From positions 1 to 64,000 of the forward strand of contig NZ_JAICZW010000042.1 of assembly GCF_029057325.1 (NCBI RefSeq): a stretch of 64,000 nucleotides of DNA, read 5' to 3'. The notes beneath the pieces were generated by a model that saw only the letters and a list, made by a program, of their open reading frames with translations, did no database searches and had not been told where the DNA came from. The position numbers and the translations under genes are program-made. Source of the DNA: Bacteroides sp. GTDB taxonomy: Bacteria > Bacteroidota > Bacteroidia > Bacteroidales > Bacteroidaceae. Of this stretch, positions 33,099 through 41,229 are shown one piece after another (position 1 is the stretch's first letter; every line of letters begins with the position of its first letter).

Positions 33099-33305
33099 TC
33101 AATCTTCTTCCCGATACTCCAATATATCCCCCGGTTGGCAATCCAGCACTTTGCAGATTGCCTCCAGCGTAGAGAAGCGTACAGCTTTGGCCTTGCCGGT
33201 CTTCAGGATAGAGAGGTTGGCGGGAGTGATGTCCACTTTCTCCGCCAGCTCGCTCAAAGATATTTTCCGACGAGCCATCATAATGTCAAGGTTTACTACA
33301 ATCAT
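33099..33305 (-). CDS. Cro/CI-type helix-turn-helix regulator
   Basis: This 68-residue protein is composed almost wholly of one HTH_3/HTH_26 domain. ISLSELAEKVDITPANLSILKTGK supplies the two recognition helices, and RFSTLEAICKVLDCQPGDILEY is the following scaffold with the typical GDIL(E)Y end. It has no sensor domain. It is the last gene of a leftward operon after three DUF2975 genes, with an 18-bp spacing and a good AGAGAGG ribosome site. DUF2975 proteins are regularly paired with such regulators, so it probably represses the operon. The two palindromes at 36262-36350 are the best candidates for its operators. Confidence 0.92.
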   Translation of the reverse strand: MIVVNLDIMMARRKISLSELAEKVDITPANLSILKTGKAKAVRFSTLEAICKVLDCQPGDILEYREED

Positions 33306-33323
33306 ATCTGTTTCCTCTCTTCG

Positions 33324-33914
33324 TTAAATGGTCAAGTCTTGTTCCTCCTTCATCTTCACCCCAACGGCAAATATCTCGGTGAAAAGCGCCAACAGCAGAT
33401 AAGAGGGACGGATATATTTGGGCGAATAGGGCAGCACCGCAAAGTCTGTCAGTTCCACCTGCGAAGCGGCGAGGTGATAGTCCATATAGAAATTGACTTC
33501 CATCATCAAGTATAACAGCAACGTGGAATAGACGAAGAAGCGCATCCGCCGCACATTCTCCCGCGTAAAGACTTCCCCACGCAACACCCGCATAATCAAC
33601 CGGAAGATGCACCAACAACCATACAGAAAGAACAGGCAGACCAGAAGGGTGACAACCGTCTGCACATAGCGCATGGACGAAGGCTTCACGCCTACCCGCA
33701 CGGAAGAGACAGCGCACTCCACCTTCCGTTCCAATACCTTGTTAAATACAGAATCGCACTCCTGCACAGCAATCGGACGCACACGCAAACCCGCAACAGG
33801 GTCGCGGCTTATCATCGCATCGTTGTATCCGGCAGCAAAATCCCACCAACTCAAAAACGTATCTCCCAACCAAAAGAGCACCACCAGCAGTGCCAACAAT
33901 TTTATCATTCTCAT
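33324..33914 (-). CDS. DUF2975 membrane protein, paralogue 3
   Basis: This 196-residue protein has four membrane segments: an N-terminal LLALLVVLFWLGDTFLSWW, the middle pair around VVTLLVCLFFLYGCWCIFRLI and VYSTLLLYLMMEVNFYMDY, and a last one at YLLLALFTEIFAVGV. The extracytoplasmic loop of about 65 residues comes after the first. The cytoplasmic link FTRENVRRMRFF is shared with the two paralogues (INWQNVRRLRR-like), and the tail KMKEEQDLTI is nearly identical among the three. Its function is unknown. The start at 33914 is supported by AAGGAGG ten bases upstream; a second ATG two codons on is possible. It lies between paralogue 2 (19 bp) and the HTH gene (18 bp). Confidence 0.88.
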   Translation of the reverse strand: MRMIKLLALLVVLFWLGDTFLSWWDFAAGYNDAMISRDPVAGLRVRPIAVQECDSVFNKVLERKVECAVSSVRVGVKPSSMRYVQTVVTLLVCLFFLYGCWCIFRLIMRVLRGEVFTRENVRRMRFFVYSTLLLYLMMEVNFYMDYHLAASQVELTDFAVLPYSPKYIRPSYLLLALFTEIFAVGVKMKEEQDLTI

Positions 33915-33933
33915 ATCGTTACATCCTCCTTTA

Positions 33934-34584
33934 TTAAATGGTTAAGTCTTGTTCTTCCTGCAACTTCAGCCCGATGTTGAAAATCTCTGCACCCAACAGG
34001 GCAAAGATACCTGCCACCAGATAGAGCAAAGAGGAAATGCCATTGAATGACGGCCGGTAGTTCTCAAAATCGACCAAAGAACTTATCATCCGATAATCGA
34101 TATAGGCAAACAGAAAACTGAAAAGCCAAGTAACGGCCAATGCCCACCCCAACCGGCGCAATAGGCGCACATTGTCGAAAACAAAGACCCGGCACTTGCG
34201 GACATTTGTCAGGAAACGACGGGCCTGCCTCATCGAATAGACCAAACAAGCAAAAAGCGCTATGCCGCACAAGCATCCCGCCGCCCGTACACCAAACGGC
34301 ACTTGCCGCACATCCAAAGCCACAAATCCCGTCTCCATCTCTTCATAACGCACGGGCAGCACCTCGCCGGAGCGGATATTGGCCAGCGAGTCCGTATAAT
34401 GATAACCGGTCTTCGACTCCAGTCTGACAGGGAGCCTGCGCTCTGTCCCTTCAGAACAATTCTGCACTACATAGTCTATGACACGACCACCTTCCACCAT
34501 AATAAAATACCCATACAATCCGCCAATAAAAAACGAAAGCAGATAACACAACATCTTACTTCTTGATATTCCTTTCATTATCAT
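33934..34584 (-). CDS. DUF2975 membrane protein, paralogue 2
   Basis: This 216-residue protein has the same plan as its neighbours: an N-terminal membrane helix (MLCYLLSFFIGGLYGYFIMV), a loop of about 65 residues outside, two central helices (CLCGIALFACLVYSM, WALAVTWLFSFLFAYI), and a last helix (LLYLVAGIFALLGAEIFNIG). The linker VFDNVRLLRRLGW is the counterpart of the conserved ENVRRMR stretch, and the tail reads KLQEEQDLTI. The ribosome site GGAGGATGTAACGATG is the same as that before paralogue 3, so the duplicated unit seems to include its leader. The role is unknown; the family is membrane-bound and usually next to a Cro/CI regulator. Confidence 0.88.
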   Translation of the reverse strand: MIMKGISRSKMLCYLLSFFIGGLYGYFIMVEGGRVIDYVVQNCSEGTERRLPVRLESKTGYHYTDSLANIRSGEVLPVRYEEMETGFVALDVRQVPFGVRAAGCLCGIALFACLVYSMRQARRFLTNVRKCRVFVFDNVRLLRRLGWALAVTWLFSFLFAYIDYRMISSLVDFENYRPSFNGISSLLYLVAGIFALLGAEIFNIGLKLQEEQDLTI

Positions 34585-34602
34585 CGTTACATCCTCCTTC
34601 CA

Positions 34603-35283
34603 TTAAATGGTTAAGTCTTGTTCCTCCTGCAACTTCAGCCCGATGGCAAACACCTCCGCCACAATCAGCGCCGTGAGTCCGATGACGAGGATGGTGGTGC
34701 TCACCAGGTCGGAAATGGAGAGGTCGTAGTTCTGCAAGACAAGCACTTCGCGCAAGCTGCAAACAGACAGATAGCAGGAAAGCAACGAGCAGCCGAACCC
34801 TGCAATCAGCAACAACCCCATACGGCGCAGCCGGCGGACGTTCTGCCAGTTGAAGATGTGCGAACGGTTGACCGCCACTATGAGTTTGAAGAAAAGCACT
34901 ATCGCCCAAACGATGGCAACAAAAGTCAAGAGTCCCAACACACCGGATGCCGCGGAACTTACCCAACTCCGGTTCGTCCTTACGCTGACTGCCATCGAAC
35001 TATACATCACGGGCACATACTCCCCGCTCTTCTCGTTATAAATGGAATCGGAAAGCAATTTCATGACTCCCTGATTCAACGAACGGGGTATTAAGCCGAT
35101 GTATTCCATCCCTTCCAGTTTACGGAAGCTTTCCATCGCCTCCTTATCACTGCTTTCCATTATCTCTTGCGAGGCTTCCACGCCGGCTTTCATTCCCAGC
35201 CCCATATAATAAGCGGTCACTGCTACCGAATAGCCTAACACCAGTAGCACAAGTACACAAAGGATGTTCAATCGTCTTTTCAT
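34603..35283 (-). CDS. DUF2975 membrane protein, paralogue 1
   Basis: This 226-residue protein is the longest of the three. Membrane helices lie at the N-terminus (ILCVLVLLVLGYSVAVTAYYMG), the centre (GVLGLLTFVAIVWAIVLFFKLI and MGLLLIAGFGCSLLSCYLSVC) and the C-terminus (TTILVIGLTALIVAEVFAIGL). The outer loop (about 28-100) is acidic. The cytoplasmic INWQNVRRLRR-like link (IFNWQNVRRLRRMG) and the final KLQEEQDLTI are shared. Its ATG overlaps the CPBP protease stop codon by four bases (ATGA), implying translational coupling between the protease and this protein. Confidence 0.88.
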   Translation of the reverse strand: MKRRLNILCVLVLLVLGYSVAVTAYYMGLGMKAGVEASQEIMESSDKEAMESFRKLEGMEYIGLIPRSLNQGVMKLLSDSIYNEKSGEYVPVMYSSMAVSVRTNRSWVSSAASGVLGLLTFVAIVWAIVLFFKLIVAVNRSHIFNWQNVRRLRRMGLLLIAGFGCSLLSCYLSVCSLREVLVLQNYDLSISDLVSTTILVIGLTALIVAEVFAIGLKLQEEQDLTI

Positions 35284-36062
35284 CGTTCTGTTGTCGTTAT
35301 CGGATTCATATTGTTCAGTTTCTTCAGCGCCACTCCGAGCAGCAGCACGGCAACCACCAAGGCTATCGCATAGGCGGGAGCGCCCATCAAATCGGCTGTC
35401 GTATCCACCTCCTTGTAGTTCAGGCTGAGCCAGACGGAGAGGCTGTTGTTCAGGATATGTATCAGGATGCCGGGCACCAGGCTGCCGCTCTTATAATAGA
35501 GCCATGCGAAGAGAAAGCCCGAGAAGGAAGCCGCCACCACCTGTGTCGGATTCAAATGGAAGATGCCGAATATCAGTCCCGAAATCAAGATGGCCTTGAA
35601 CGGCGCATACTGCCGGAGCAACACTTTCGTAATGGCCCCCCGGAACAGCAGTTCTTCCAGCACAGGTCCCAGCACCGCCAGACAGAGAATGCCCAGCCAG
35701 CCCGTCTGCAACACGTCGAACGTACTCTCCATCCAATCGGGCAAAAACTTGAGGCACGACATCAACGCATCCACCAAGAAGATGCAACCCGCACCCGCCG
35801 CCAAGCTCCATCCCAAATAAGAGGGAGTGAGAGGGTCATAAAGGCGTTTGTCTCCTGTCAGGTAACGCTTCTTCCACAGGTAGAACGTCATGAAGAGAAA
35901 ACCCAGTAACATGGCAGGCGCCACCACCCATGTCTTCCCCTGACCGTTTTCCAACGTACCCGTTGCCCAATAGGCATATACCGCATACATCGCACCGACC
36001 ACCAACGCGCCGGCCAATTGCATCAAAAAGTAAATCAATACCAGTTTAATCGAAGTTTTCAT
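35280..36062 (-). CDS. CPBP family intramembrane metalloprotease (CAAX/bacteriocin-processing type)
   Basis: This 260-residue multi-pass membrane protein carries the three signatures of the CPBP (Abi, CAAX-prenyl protease 2) family. They are the paired glutamates in LGPVLEELLFRGAI, the histidine in FGIFHLNPTQVV, and the third motif LVPGILIHILNNS with its histidine and asparagine. There are about eight hydrophobic helices. Known members cleave prenylated proteins, process or confer immunity to bacteriocin-like peptides, or act in signalling. The ATG at 36062 is preferred over a TTG at 36080 and follows AAAGG. It is preceded by a 29-residue hydrophobic peptide gene and overlaps the first DUF2975 gene by four bases, so an operon role for the protease on one of these membrane partners is plausible. 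Confidence 0.92.
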   Translation of the reverse strand: MKTSIKLVLIYFLMQLAGALVVGAMYAVYAYWATGTLENGQGKTWVVAPAMLLGFLFMTFYLWKKRYLTGDKRLYDPLTPSYLGWSLAAGAGCIFLVDALMSCLKFLPDWMESTFDVLQTGWLGILCLAVLGPVLEELLFRGAITKVLLRQYAPFKAILISGLIFGIFHLNPTQVVAASFSGFLFAWLYYKSGSLVPGILIHILNNSLSVWLSLNYKEVDTTADLMGAPAYAIALVVAVLLLGVALKKLNNMNPITTTER

Positions 36063-36114
36063 CTTTCTTTTTCCTTTCAAGTTCTACAAAGATACCCAGT
36101 TTTGTACCTATCTG

Positions 36115-36204
36115 TCAAGCTCCCGCAATCATTCCTATTAATAGCGTCATCGCTACGGAGAGTGATAATACCAACACTGTAATGCTCATAAATGCTTTTT
36201 TCAT
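36115..36204 (-). CDS. 29-residue hydrophobic membrane peptide
   Basis: The frame reads MKKAFMSITVLVLSLSVAMT then LLIGMIAGA and stops: a basic start, one membrane-spanning stretch and no polar tail. AAAGG lies eight bases before the ATG. It lies 52 bp upstream of the CPBP protease on the same strand and downstream of two operator-like palindromes, so it is likely the first gene of that operon. Codon choice looks coding (mixed third positions, no runs). I know no named family. It could be a small membrane protein, a leader peptide, or a secreted peptide made from a signal-like precursor. Confidence 0.6.
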   Translation of the reverse strand: MKKAFMSITVLVLSLSVAMTLLIGMIAGA

Positions 36205-36261
36205 AACCAAACCTTTTACTAATTATACTTACTTTGAATTGTTCTCTTCACGAATCCCGAT

Positions 36262-36350
36262 AATTATTTATCGTTTTTCGATATGCAAAGAAAGAGTATT
36301 CTTCTGAGATGACAAAGAAAAACAGCAATTATTTATCGAAAAACGATAAA
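36262..36350. promoter_or_regulatory. Two operator-like palindromes upstream of the CPBP/DUF2975 operon
   Basis: AATTATTTATCG-TTTTT-CGATA (36262-36283) and AATTATTTATCG-AAAAA-CGATAAA (36327-36350) share 12 identical bases plus the inverted CGATA, with centres 65 bp apart. The second is a perfect 7-bp inverted repeat. They precede the small peptide gene on the minus strand and are the natural binding sites for the Cro/CI-type protein encoded at the operon end. Confidence 0.6.
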
Positions 36351-36431
36351 AAAGGTGTGTTTTACAATAATAGCGGATAGAAAAAACTAAAATAAGAAGA
36401 GACAGAGACAAAAAAGAAAAAAAGAGCCCAT

Positions 36432-37382
36432 TCAGCAGGAAAGCACCGCCCTAATTTCCTTTTCATCCCGGCGGATGCGCGCCACAAGCGCCTCAACCGT
36501 ATCGAACTTCAGTTCCGGACGCATAAAGCGGACAAAAGATATGCGCATCGGTTGCTGATAAATATCGGCATCGAAATCGAAGATATGAACCTCAATGCTG
36601 CGATTGGCACCGTTGTTGAAAGTAGGACGATAGCCGATGCTCAACATGCCACCGTATTCCGTACCGCCTATGGACACACGAACGGCATACACTCCATCGG
36701 CAGGAACCAATTTGTCCGGGTCATTGAGATGCAGATTGGCGGTAGGGAACCCAATCTTGCGGCCTACCTGATAGCCGCTCACCACCGTGCCGTTCAGAAA
36801 GAAATCATAGCCCAGATACTCCGCCGCCTCCGACACGTTGCCCGCCAACAACAGACGGCGGATGGCAGAAGAGCTGACCGTCCCTTCCGCTCCCGACTCT
36901 CTCCCCCCCCTCATATAGGAATATACGCGTGCCAGAAGCACCTCCATGCCCAGCTCCTTGCCGTAGTGCACATAGTCATCGAACCCCTCGCTGCGATTGT
37001 GACCGAAGCGGTGATCGTATCCGATGACCAGCGCCGCAATCCGATAGCGTTCTTTCAGTATCGCCATGAATTGCCGTGCCGAAAGCCGTGCCACTTCCTG
37101 CGTGAAGTCGAGCATGATGCAACAATCTATCCCCGTTTCCGCCAGCAGCGCCACCTTCTCATCGCGCGTAGTCAGCAAGTCGGGCCGACAATCGGGTTTC
37201 ATCACCTTGCGCGGATGTATCGGGAAGGTAACGACCGACGAGGCAAGCCCACGCACCGCCGCAACCTCGCGCACCTGCTCTATCAGGTAGCGATGCCCTC
37301 GATGTACGCCATCGAAGAAACCGATGGTGGCCACCCTTGAACGGCAAGCGGAAATGTCTGATGTATCGGAAAGGAGAAACAC
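36432..37382 (-). CDS. ribF: Bifunctional riboflavin kinase / FAD synthetase
   Basis: This 316-residue protein makes FMN and then FAD from riboflavin and ATP. The N-terminal adenylyltransferase domain shows ATIGFFDGVHRGH, the HIGH-like nucleotide-binding motif, and VIGYDHRFGHNRSEG. SSSAIRRLLLAGNVSEAAEYLG follows, and the flavokinase domain has VVSGYQVGRKIGFPTANL and the DGVYAVRV strand. The only start fitting the conserved N-terminus is GTG at 37382, since no ATG occurs between it and the upstream gene. A run of eight G bases (C on the plus strand, 36903-36910) encodes MRGGRES in a loop before the SSSAIR motif. It follows the HAD gene by 43 bp in the same direction and probably shares its transcript. 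Confidence 0.96.
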   Translation of the reverse strand: MFLLSDTSDISACRSRVATIGFFDGVHRGHRYLIEQVREVAAVRGLASSVVTFPIHPRKVMKPDCRPDLLTTRDEKVALLAETGIDCCIMLDFTQEVARLSARQFMAILKERYRIAALVIGYDHRFGHNRSEGFDDYVHYGKELGMEVLLARVYSYMRGGRESGAEGTVSSSAIRRLLLAGNVSEAAEYLGYDFFLNGTVVSGYQVGRKIGFPTANLHLNDPDKLVPADGVYAVRVSIGGTEYGGMLSIGYRPTFNNGANRSIEVHIFDFDADIYQQPMRISFVRFMRPELKFDTVEALVARIRRDEKEIRAVLSC

Positions 37383-37399
37383 GGGAAGATTTATGATTT

Positions 37400-37428
37400 A
37401 TGAACTATCAATTATCAACTGTCAATTA
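37400..37428. repeat. AT-rich TCAATTATCAACTGTCAATT repeat
   Basis: ACTATCAATTATCAACTGTC followed by AATTAA sits in the short ribF-HAD gap and overlaps the HAD stop codon. Related stretches occur at 44994-45026 and 60856-60956. It is a recurrent intergenic sequence with no clear hairpin here. Confidence 0.5.
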
Positions 37429-38046
37429 ACCAAAGATTTTCCCCCAATCCTCGTGCGCCATCGGAGTATAGGTGGAGATGCCCAGGGTTTCTGCGGTACG
37501 GCAATTGGCTTCGGAGTCATCGATGAAAAGCGTTTCTTCCGGAAGAATGCCTGTCTCATCCAGCACCTGCCGGAAGATGTCGGCATCGGGCTTCGCCTTT
37601 TTCATCTCGAAAGAGAGGTAGATATGCTCAAAGTAATCTTCTACTCCAAACACCTTGTGGGGGAAGGCGTTCCGGCATGCCCACTGCCAATGGAGCTCAT
37701 TGGTATTGCTCAGCAGATAGACCACATAGTTCCTGCGCAACTCCAACAACAAATCCAGCTTGAAAGCGGGGATTTCCACCAAGAAGCTGTTCCAGGCTTC
37801 ATCTATCTGCGCATCGGTCACGGGCTTTCCTATTCTGCTTCGAATCTCATCCCGAAACTCCGCACTGGTTATCAGTCCCTTTTCATACTTCTGGAAGAAG
37901 TCCTGCTGATGATAGATGTCCAATACATTCTCTACATCGGTCAGTCCCAGTCTCTTAAAATTCTCAACACAACGCTTGCGGTCCAAGTCTATCAGGACAC
38001 CGCCAAAATCAATGATAAGATTTTTAATAGTTCCTTTTTCCATCAT
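37426..38046 (-). CDS. HAD superfamily hydrolase (subfamily IA)
   Basis: This 206-residue protein shows the motifs of a haloacid-dehalogenase phosphatase. Motif I is IIDFGGVLIDLDR, with the first aspartate as nucleophile; the usual DxD is D-F-G, so the second aspartate is missing, as in several YihX-like relatives. Motif II is LLSNTNELH, the lysine is in KKAKPDADIF, and motif III is TLFIDDSEANC. An alpha-helical cap lies between motifs I and II (about 20-90). It is likely a sugar- or nucleotide-phosphate phosphatase; the substrate is unknown. The start at 38046 (tandem ATG ATG) lies 11 bp from the P-ATPase stop, so the two genes and ribF look cotranscribed. Confidence 0.88.
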   Translation of the reverse strand: MMEKGTIKNLIIDFGGVLIDLDRKRCVENFKRLGLTDVENVLDIYHQQDFFQKYEKGLITSAEFRDEIRSRIGKPVTDAQIDEAWNSFLVEIPAFKLDLLLELRRNYVVYLLSNTNELHWQWACRNAFPHKVFGVEDYFEHIYLSFEMKKAKPDADIFRQVLDETGILPEETLFIDDSEANCRTAETLGISTYTPMAHEDWGKIFG

Positions 38047-38057
38047 TTTTCCAATCT

Positions 38058-40766
38058 CTATTTTTGAGTAATACGCCGGATAAAGCGGAACAATTCGCCT
38101 GCCCACAACACAAGGGAAGTGGAAGCAACAATTGTCACCCACGTAGTGAGGTCGAGCGGTTCGGTGCGGAACACGCTACCGCCAAACTGCACAATGAGTA
38201 CCTGCCCCACAAAGATGGCAAACACAACCAATTCCATTCCGTACGATTTGGAGAGCCCCTTGAACGCCGAGTCCGTAGTGCCGAACACCCGCGCATTGAA
38301 GAGGTTCCAGAATTGAAGCATCACGAAGAACGTGAAGAATATCGTCAGGCGGCGAGTCGTCATCCCCCCGTCTGCCTGATTGCACCAGAAGAGCAATCCC
38401 ATCAGCAACAGCAAGAAAACAAGCCCCATCCCAAAGATGAACATCCCCATCGACGAGGTGATGATGAAGTCCGTACTCTTGCGCGGCTTCTCTTTCATCA
38501 CGTTTTCATTCGGTGGAATGGAGGCCAGCGCCAATGCAGCGAACGTATCCATTATCAGGTTCACCCACAGCATCTGCGTGACGGTCAGCGGAAGGGTAGT
38601 GCCCAGCAGCGATCCCAAGAGCACAATGAGCAGCGCCACAAAGTTGATTGTCAGCTGAAAAAGGATGAAACGTTGAATGTTCTTGTACAGAGAACGGCCC
38701 CACATCACTGCCGTGCCTATGCTGCCGAACGAATCGTCCAACAGGGTGATGTCGCTCGCCTCCTTGGCTACGGATGTTCCCGTACCCATCGAGAGTCCCA
38801 CTTGCGCGTAGTTCAATGCCGGGGCATCGTTGGTTCCATCGCCCGTCACCGCCACCACTTCACCTTTTCGCTGCAACAGCTGCACCAGGCGTTGCTTGTC
38901 TGTAGGACGCGCACGCGACATAATCTTCAGCTCCGTCACGCGCTCCAACGCCTCCTCATCCGTCAGTTCGGCGAAGGCGGCTCCCGTAATGCGGTTCTCC
39001 TCCGTATCTTCCGGTGTCCACAGGCCTATCTGGCGGGCTATCTCAGTGGCTGTGCCCGATGTATCACCCGTCACAATCTTCACTCCGATACCTGCCGACC
39101 GGCACTTTGCAACAGCGGCAGGCACATCCGGACGGATAGGGTCGCTGATGGCCGCCACGCCAAGGAAGGACAAGCCTTCTATCAATTGAGAATGGAGAAT
39201 GGAGAATGGAGAATTATCCGTCTCCGATCCTTCTTTTTCATCTATTATCTTGAAGGCAAAGCCAAGGGTGCGCATCGCCATGTCCTGATAACCGCGCAAC
39301 TGCGCCTCTACCGTTGAGCGGTACTCTACGGCATCCACACGCCTGCCATCCAACACCACGTCCTTGCACTTGCCCAGCACGATTTCGGGAGCACCCTTCA
39401 CGTACAATATCTTTTTCCTCAACAGGGAAGACTGCACCAGTGTGGCCATGAACTTGCGTTCTGTGGAGAAGGTCAGCTGGTCGATGACCACAGCATCTTC
39501 ACGCAACGACAAGTAGTCCTGTCCTTGCGCATTCAGCCAAAGCAGCAAAGCCACTTCCGTGGGATTGCCCACCCCTTTCAGCCGCTCGCCGGAAACTCCT
39601 TCTTCCAAGAAAGCGGTGGAATTGGCGCTGATACCCTCCATCACCAGCTTGCTGACATCATCGTCGCCCAACTTACCGCCGCCCTTCAGCGCATAGAAAT
39701 CGGCCTTATGGACTTGCATGCGGTTCTGAGTCAGCGTCCCCGTCTTGTCCGTACAAATCACCGTGATGGCACCCATCGTCTCGCAAGCGTGCATCTTGCG
39801 CACCAGGTTGTTGGTAGAAAGCATGCGACGCATATTCAGAGCCAGGCTGAGCGTCACGCTCATCGGCAGCCCTTCGGGAACAGCAACCACAATCAGGGTG
39901 ACCGCCATCATAAAATACTCCAGCGTAGCCCGCAAGGCAGGCAGCCAATCACGGAAAGTATGAAAAGAGGAGAAATCATACACCAACACCACATCCTTCA
40001 CAAAGAAGATGAGGAATGCCAATCCGGCTACGGAGAAGCCTATTTTACCTATCAGATTGGCAAGTTTGGTAAGCTGAATGTTCAGGGGAGTGGGTTCCGC
40101 ATGATGCTCGGTGCTTTGTCGTGCCACTTTTCCTATCTCCGTGGCATCTCCTACGGCCTCCACGCGCATCGTCCCGTGTCCGTCCACAACCGTCGTGCCA
40201 CGCAGTATGCGATTGGAAGCATACGTTGCCTCTTCATCAAAATCGGCCTCCACCACCGTCTTGGCCACAATCGGCTCGCCGGTCAGATTCGATTCGTTCA
40301 CTTGCAGGGAGACGGCTTCCAGCAGTTCGCCATCGGCCGGAACCTCCTCACCGGTCTCCAGCATCACGATGTCACCCACCACCACCTCCTTGCGGGGAAT
40401 CTCCTGTATGCGGCCGTTGCGGAGCACTTTCACCAGCGTCTCTTCGTTCACTGCATTCAGCAGGTCGAATTTCCGACCCGCATCATATTCGAAGAAAAAA
40501 CCGATGCCCGTAGCCAGCAGGATGGCAGCTATGATGCCGATGGTCTCGGCATATTCATCTTCTACAATGGAAATAATCAGTGAAAACAAAGCAGCTACCA
40601 ACAGCACCCTCACCACAGGGTCTTCAAATTTCTCCAGATACAATTTCCACAAAGAAGGCCGTTCGGGAGGCGTCAGCAGATTGACCCCATGCGCGGCGCG
40701 GCTCTTCCGCACCTCTTTATCGGTCAGCCCGATAGGGGTATGATTATCCTTTGTTGCAGTCATCAA
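38058..40766 (-). CDS. P-type cation ATPase, calcium-translocating type
   Basis: This 902-residue membrane pump has an N-terminal cation-ATPase domain (about 10-75), then TM1-2. The actuator domain contains NLTGEP, and TM4 carries the VVAVPEGLPMSV motif. Phosphorylation is at CTDKTGTLTQNRM, the hinge is VTGDGTNDAPAL, and six C-terminal helices follow. The PEGLP motif and overall plan place it with calcium pumps of the PMCA/SERCA kind, which expel Ca2+. In the nucleotide-binding domain, residues around SETDNSPFSILHSQLIEG are encoded by a repeat of AATTCTCCATTCTCC type that normally lies between genes (see findings). It is the first gene of a leftward group with the HAD hydrolase and ribF. Confidence 0.93.
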   Translation of the reverse strand: MMTATKDNHTPIGLTDKEVRKSRAAHGVNLLTPPERPSLWKLYLEKFEDPVVRVLLVAALFSLIISIVEDEYAETIGIIAAILLATGIGFFFEYDAGRKFDLLNAVNEETLVKVLRNGRIQEIPRKEVVVGDIVMLETGEEVPADGELLEAVSLQVNESNLTGEPIVAKTVVEADFDEEATYASNRILRGTTVVDGHGTMRVEAVGDATEIGKVARQSTEHHAEPTPLNIQLTKLANLIGKIGFSVAGLAFLIFFVKDVVLVYDFSSFHTFRDWLPALRATLEYFMMAVTLIVVAVPEGLPMSVTLSLALNMRRMLSTNNLVRKMHACETMGAITVICTDKTGTLTQNRMQVHKADFYALKGGGKLGDDDVSKLVMEGISANSTAFLEEGVSGERLKGVGNPTEVALLLWLNAQGQDYLSLREDAVVIDQLTFSTERKFMATLVQSSLLRKKILYVKGAPEIVLGKCKDVVLDGRRVDAVEYRSTVEAQLRGYQDMAMRTLGFAFKIIDEKEGSETDNSPFSILHSQLIEGLSFLGVAAISDPIRPDVPAAVAKCRSAGIGVKIVTGDTSGTATEIARQIGLWTPEDTEENRITGAAFAELTDEEALERVTELKIMSRARPTDKQRLVQLLQRKGEVVAVTGDGTNDAPALNYAQVGLSMGTGTSVAKEASDITLLDDSFGSIGTAVMWGRSLYKNIQRFILFQLTINFVALLIVLLGSLLGTTLPLTVTQMLWVNLIMDTFAALALASIPPNENVMKEKPRKSTDFIITSSMGMFIFGMGLVFLLLLMGLLFWCNQADGGMTTRRLTIFFTFFVMLQFWNLFNARVFGTTDSAFKGLSKSYGMELVVFAIFVGQVLIVQFGGSVFRTEPLDLTTWVTIVASTSLVLWAGELFRFIRRITQK

Positions 40767-40972
40767 GCTCTTTTAAATTTGGATTAGGGAACGCAAAAGT
40801 ACAATAATAATTCTGTAAAGACATCATATAACCCTGAATTTATATAATCATTCAAATTAGCTTCCGTCTTTTCACAATCCAACATATTCTGATGGAAAAT
40901 TGTTTTGCTTTTTTCTAACCGGCACAAAGAATGTAAAGCATTTTCCTTCTCCCTCTCACATCCGGCACGTCT

Positions 40973-41229
40973 TGGTGAAAAAACAGCCTTCTCCACCTTT
41001 CTTCCGGCCTGTCTCTGGTCTGCCCCCTACCAGGGCCTATTCGGCTTCGGACGTTCTTCGGACAAACTCCACTCCCTAGGACCGAAGAATGTCCGAAGAA
41101 CGTCCGAAGAAACACCGAAGAAACTATGGAGCAGAAAAGGACCTGACAAGACGCGGACCGGAAGAACAAAGGATGGGGAAGAGTTCGCGAAGGGAACGAT
41201 TCGTGTAAACATTTACGACTTTCAAATCA
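40973..41229 (+). repeat. Dispersed element, copy A (inverted pair with copy B)
   Basis: About 257 bp are similar to the reverse complement of 55081-55346. The core at 41036-41123 is identical over 88 bp. Inside the core, TTCGGACGTTCTTCGGAC is repeated in inverted form as GTCCGAAGAACGTCCGAA, giving a strong hairpin. The rest of the 609-bp gap between the P-ATPase and rubredoxin (40767-41375) shows no gene that I can support apart from the rubredoxin leader. Confidence 0.8.
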
